In this document: piece after piece, positions 6,235 through 8,545 of the stretch
Numbering within the stretch: position 1 is the stretch's first letter
Layout of the letters: every line of letters begins with the position of its first letter
NCBI GenBank assembly: GCA_947071285.1
Contig: CAMTFK010000195.1
Span: forward strand, 1-8,545
Direction: 5' to 3'
Length of the DNA: 8,545 nt
Source: an uncultured Bacteroides sp.
GTDB lineage: Bacteria; Bacteroidota; Bacteroidia; Bacteroidales; Bacteroidaceae
Notes under the pieces: model-generated
Databases searched by the model: none
What the model was told of the DNA's origin: nothing
What the model saw: only the letters and a program-made list of their open reading frames with translations
Program-made: the position numbers and the translations under genes

Positions 6235-6274
6235 AAAAAAATAAAGCCGGAAGGCAATCTACACTGCTTCCGGC
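6235..6274 (-). terminator. Intrinsic terminator of pta-ackA
   Basis: GCCGGAAG (6246-6253) and CTTCCGGC (6267-6274) form a perfect, GC-rich 8-bp stem with a 13-base loop. On the minus strand the stem is followed directly by TTTATTTTTTT (6245-6235), a classic U-tract. It lies about 45 bases beyond the ackA stop and upstream of the predicted phosphatase promoter, so it separates the two transcription units. A smaller 6-bp hairpin (6284-6301) lies between it and ackA. Confidence 0.85.
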
Positions 6275-6318
6275 ATTATTGTTACATCGTCGTTGCGATG
6301 TTATCTACTTTTCAAGGA

Positions 6319-7521
6319 TTATTTCTTGTTCAGAATGTCCATGGTATCCGAGGCAATCATCAGCTCTTCGTCAGTCGGAATAACCACAACCTTCACCTTG
6401 GAGTCCTCGGCAGAAATCACTGCTTCTTCACCGCGAATCTTGTTCTTTTCCAAGTCCAGTTTCACACCCATAAATTCCAGACCTTCGCAAGCACCCGAAC
6501 GACAGGAAGCCTGGTTCTCGCCTACACCACCGGTAAACACTATGATGTCTACGCCACCCAAAGCAGCAGCATAAGCACCGATATACTTCTTGATGCGATA
6601 GAAATACATTTTCTCGGTAAGGATAGCCATATCGTTGTTGCCCGCAGCTACAGCAGATTCCAACTCACGCATATCACTGGATACACCAAAGATACCCATA
6701 ACACCGCTCTTCTTATTCAGCAGGTCGGATACACCAGCAGCAGTCAGGTTTTCTTTTTCCATGATGAAAGTCACAGCACCAGCGTCAATGTCACCGCTAC
6801 GGGTACCCATCATCAAACCTTCCAACGGAGTCAAGCCCATGCTGGTATCCATGCTCTTACCATCTTTGACAGCAGTGATAGAGCCACCGTTACCAATATG
6901 GCAGGTAATGATTTTCTTTCCTTCCGGATTCACACCCAAATACTCGCACACGCGTTTTGAAACGTAACGGTGAGAGGTTCCGTGGAAACCATAACGGCGT
7001 ACACCGTATTTCTTATAAAGTTCATAAGGAATAGCATACAAATAAGCGTAGTCCGGCATTGTCTGGTGGAATGCTGTATCGAACACACCAATCTGCGGAA
7101 CATTCGGCAGAATTGCAGAGATAGCGTTCACACCTTTCAGGTTAGCAGGATTATGAAGCGGAGCCAGGTCATTGCAAGCCGTGAAAGCGTCCAGGACTTC
7201 CTGCGTCAGCAATACAGATTCGCTGAACTTCTCGCCGCCATGCACCATACGGTGACCTACTGCGTTTATTTCATTCAAAGATTTGATGGCACCATATTCA
7301 GGACTGATCAATGTATCCAGGATAAACTCCACACCAACGGTATGTTCGGGAATATCTTTTTCCAGCACTTTCTTTTCACCGTTAGGCAAAGTCAGTTTCA
7401 GGAAAGAGCCTTGCAGGCCGATTTTTTCAATACCACCTTGTGCGATAACTTCCTTGTGGTCCATATCAAACAGTTTGTATTTGATGGACGAGCTACCGCA
7501 ATTCAAAACTAAGACTTTCAT
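6319..7521 (-). CDS. ackA: Acetate kinase
   Basis: Converts acetyl phosphate plus ADP to acetate plus ATP in the cytoplasm, the energy-yielding last step of acetate fermentation; it is reversible for acetate uptake. The 400-residue length is typical. The ASKHA-fold residues are all in place: N7 in VLNCGSSS, R91 in GHRMVHGG, D148 in FDTAFH, H180 in GFHGTSH, the HIGNGGS phosphate loop (208-214), R241 in GTRSGDID, TGGVGEN (330-336) and the metal-site acidic residues in PTDEEL (382-387). The start MKVLVLNCGSSS is the family start. It lies 23 bases downstream of pta in the same direction, the standard pta-ackA operon, with no promoter seen in the gap. It ends at a strong intrinsic terminator. Confidence 0.97.
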   Translation of the reverse strand: MKVLVLNCGSSSIKYKLFDMDHKEVIAQGGIEKIGLQGSFLKLTLPNGEKKVLEKDIPEHTVGVEFILDTLISPEYGAIKSLNEINAVGHRMVHGGEKFSESVLLTQEVLDAFTACNDLAPLHNPANLKGVNAISAILPNVPQIGVFDTAFHQTMPDYAYLYAIPYELYKKYGVRRYGFHGTSHRYVSKRVCEYLGVNPEGKKIITCHIGNGGSITAVKDGKSMDTSMGLTPLEGLMMGTRSGDIDAGAVTFIMEKENLTAAGVSDLLNKKSGVMGIFGVSSDMRELESAVAAGNNDMAILTEKMYFYRIKKYIGAYAAALGGVDIIVFTGGVGENQASCRSGACEGLEFMGVKLDLEKNKIRGEEAVISAEDSKVKVVVIPTDEELMIASDTMDILNKK

Positions 7522-7544
7522 TTTTTATATATCAGATTTAATGG

Positions 7545-8545
7545 TTATTTTTTTGCTCCAATGGCTTGGTTAGCAGTAATGGCAATCATGCGATAAATGT
7601 CTTCGATGGAACAACCGCGAGAAAGGTCGTTCACCGGACGGGCAATACCCTGCAAAATCGGGCCTACCGCATCGGCATGACCTAAACGTTGCACCAGTTT
7701 ATAAGAAATGTTACCTACTTCAAGGCTCGGCACAATCAGTACATTTGCATTACCTGCAATAGCAGAACCCGGTGCTTTGCTGGCTCCTACTTCCGGCACC
7801 AATGCGGCGTCAGCCTGCAACTCACCGTCGATAGCCAAGTCCGGATCCATTTCCTTAGCAATTCTCAAAGCCTCAACAACTTTATCCACAACTTCATGTT
7901 TAGCAGAGCCTTTTGTTGAGAAGCTGAGCATTGCCACTTTAGGGTCCATGCCTACCACAGCTTTAGCTGTACGAGCCGTGCAAACAGCAATCTGAGCCAA
8001 TTGTTCCGCATCAGGAACCGGAGTAACAGCAACGTCACCCATTACCAAAATACCGTTCTTTCCATATTCGGGTGCATGTGTCAATAGCAACATTGCGCCG
8101 GATACACAAGTGATGCCCGGAGTAGTCTTAATGATTTGCAAAGCCGGACGAAGCACATCGCCTGTCGTGTTGCGTGCACCAGCCAACTGACCGTCAGCAT
8201 CGCCATTCTTAATAATCAGACAGCCCAGGTAAAGCGGATTAACCACCAGCTTACGGGCTTCTTCAATAGTCATGCCCTTCTTCTTGCGGAGTTCACACAG
8301 CAATTGTGCATACTCTTCTTTCTTCGGATGATTTTCCGGATCGATGATTGTAGCCTTGCTGATGTTTCCAAGTCCCCATTCTGTTGCACAAGCATTGATT
8401 TCATCCGGATTACCCAGAAGAATCAGGTCAGCAACTCCATCTGTCAAAATTTGATTGGCAGCTTTCAAAGTACGTTCTTCCGTACCTTCGGGAAGAACAA
8501 TACGTTGGCGGTCGGCTTTCGCGCGCTCAACGATTTCATTAATTA
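7545..8545 (-). CDS. pta: Phosphate acetyltransferase, short form (5' partial)
   Basis: Makes acetyl phosphate and CoA from acetyl-CoA and phosphate, feeding AckA. The frame stays open to the window end: codons upstream of 8468 read INEIVERAKADRQRIVLPEGTEERTLKAAN, the familiar N terminus of Pta. The TTG at 8468 is therefore internal, and only a few first residues should be missing. About 332 residues are visible, matching the short PTA_PTB-domain form without the N-terminal DRTGG regulatory region found in E. coli Pta. Family marks include ARNTTGDVLRPALQII, SGAMLLL, VMGDVAVTPVPDAEQLAQIA, LSFSTKGSAKHE, DGELQADAALVPEVGASKAPGS, ANVLIVPSLEVGNI and GPILQGIARPVNDLSRGCS. Its promoter is outside the window. 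Confidence 0.96.
   Translation of the reverse strand, partial: INEIVERAKADRQRIVLPEGTEERTLKAANQILTDGVADLILLGNPDEINACATEWGLGNISKATIIDPENHPKKEEYAQLLCELRKKKGMTIEEARKLVVNPLYLGCLIIKNGDADGQLAGARNTTGDVLRPALQIIKTTPGITCVSGAMLLLTHAPEYGKNGILVMGDVAVTPVPDAEQLAQIAVCTARTAKAVVGMDPKVAMLSFSTKGSAKHEVVDKVVEALRIAKEMDPDLAIDGELQADAALVPEVGASKAPGSAIAGNANVLIVPSLEVGNISYKLVQRLGHADAVGPILQGIARPVNDLSRGCSIEDIYRMIAITANQAIGAKK

Noticed and set aside
6284..6301. Six-base-pair hairpin between the ackA stop and the terminator
   Set aside because: It is short and lacks a following T-tract on either strand. The stronger hairpin at 6246-6274 explains termination.
6298..7512. Plus-strand open frames of 110-220 codons opposite ackA
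   Set aside because: They are shadows of ackA, with no family motifs and no upstream signals.

Overview
The window looks like ordinary chromosome from a Bacteroides-type gut anaerobe (order Bacteroidales). The protein sequences read like that group. Two upstream regions carry the Bacteroidetes -7 box TAnnTTTG, and the start codons are preceded by A/T-rich sequence rather than a Shine-Dalgarno run. I cannot fix the species. I see no phage, transposon, CRISPR array, tRNA or rRNA.

Left, rightward genes (1-4635): a family 2 glycosyltransferase cut by the window start, then radC (JAMM-domain protein), a stand-alone MIP18/DUF59 Fe-S assembly-type protein behind its own predicted promoter, lpxH (lipid A UDP-2,3-diacylglucosamine hydrolase), and, 6 bases later, an exported YdjC/ChbG-like carbohydrate deacetylase fused to a shortened piece of a serine beta-lactamase-type domain. 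A 69-residue, very charged protein of unknown function follows. The glycosyltransferase, LpxH and the deacetylase all point to cell-envelope glycan or lipid A chemistry.

Right, leftward genes (4739-8545): an exported alkaline phosphatase, then ackA and pta. Pta is cut by the window end. Transcription runs pta to ackA, ends at a clear intrinsic terminator, and the phosphatase starts again from its own upstream region. Pta and AckA turn acetyl-CoA into acetate with ATP gain, the main acetate route of these fermenters.

The two blocks converge on a perfect 31-bp inverted repeat (4634-4719) whose arms are built from heptamers. A different heptamer repeat lies just before radC, and a third, imperfect inverted repeat lies just before lpxH. 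These look like small dispersed intergenic repeats rather than genes.

No obviously new multigene system is visible. The best candidates for a second look are the deacetylase fused to a catalytically gutted beta-lactamase-like tail, the heptamer repeats, and a dyad lying over the predicted phosphatase promoter.
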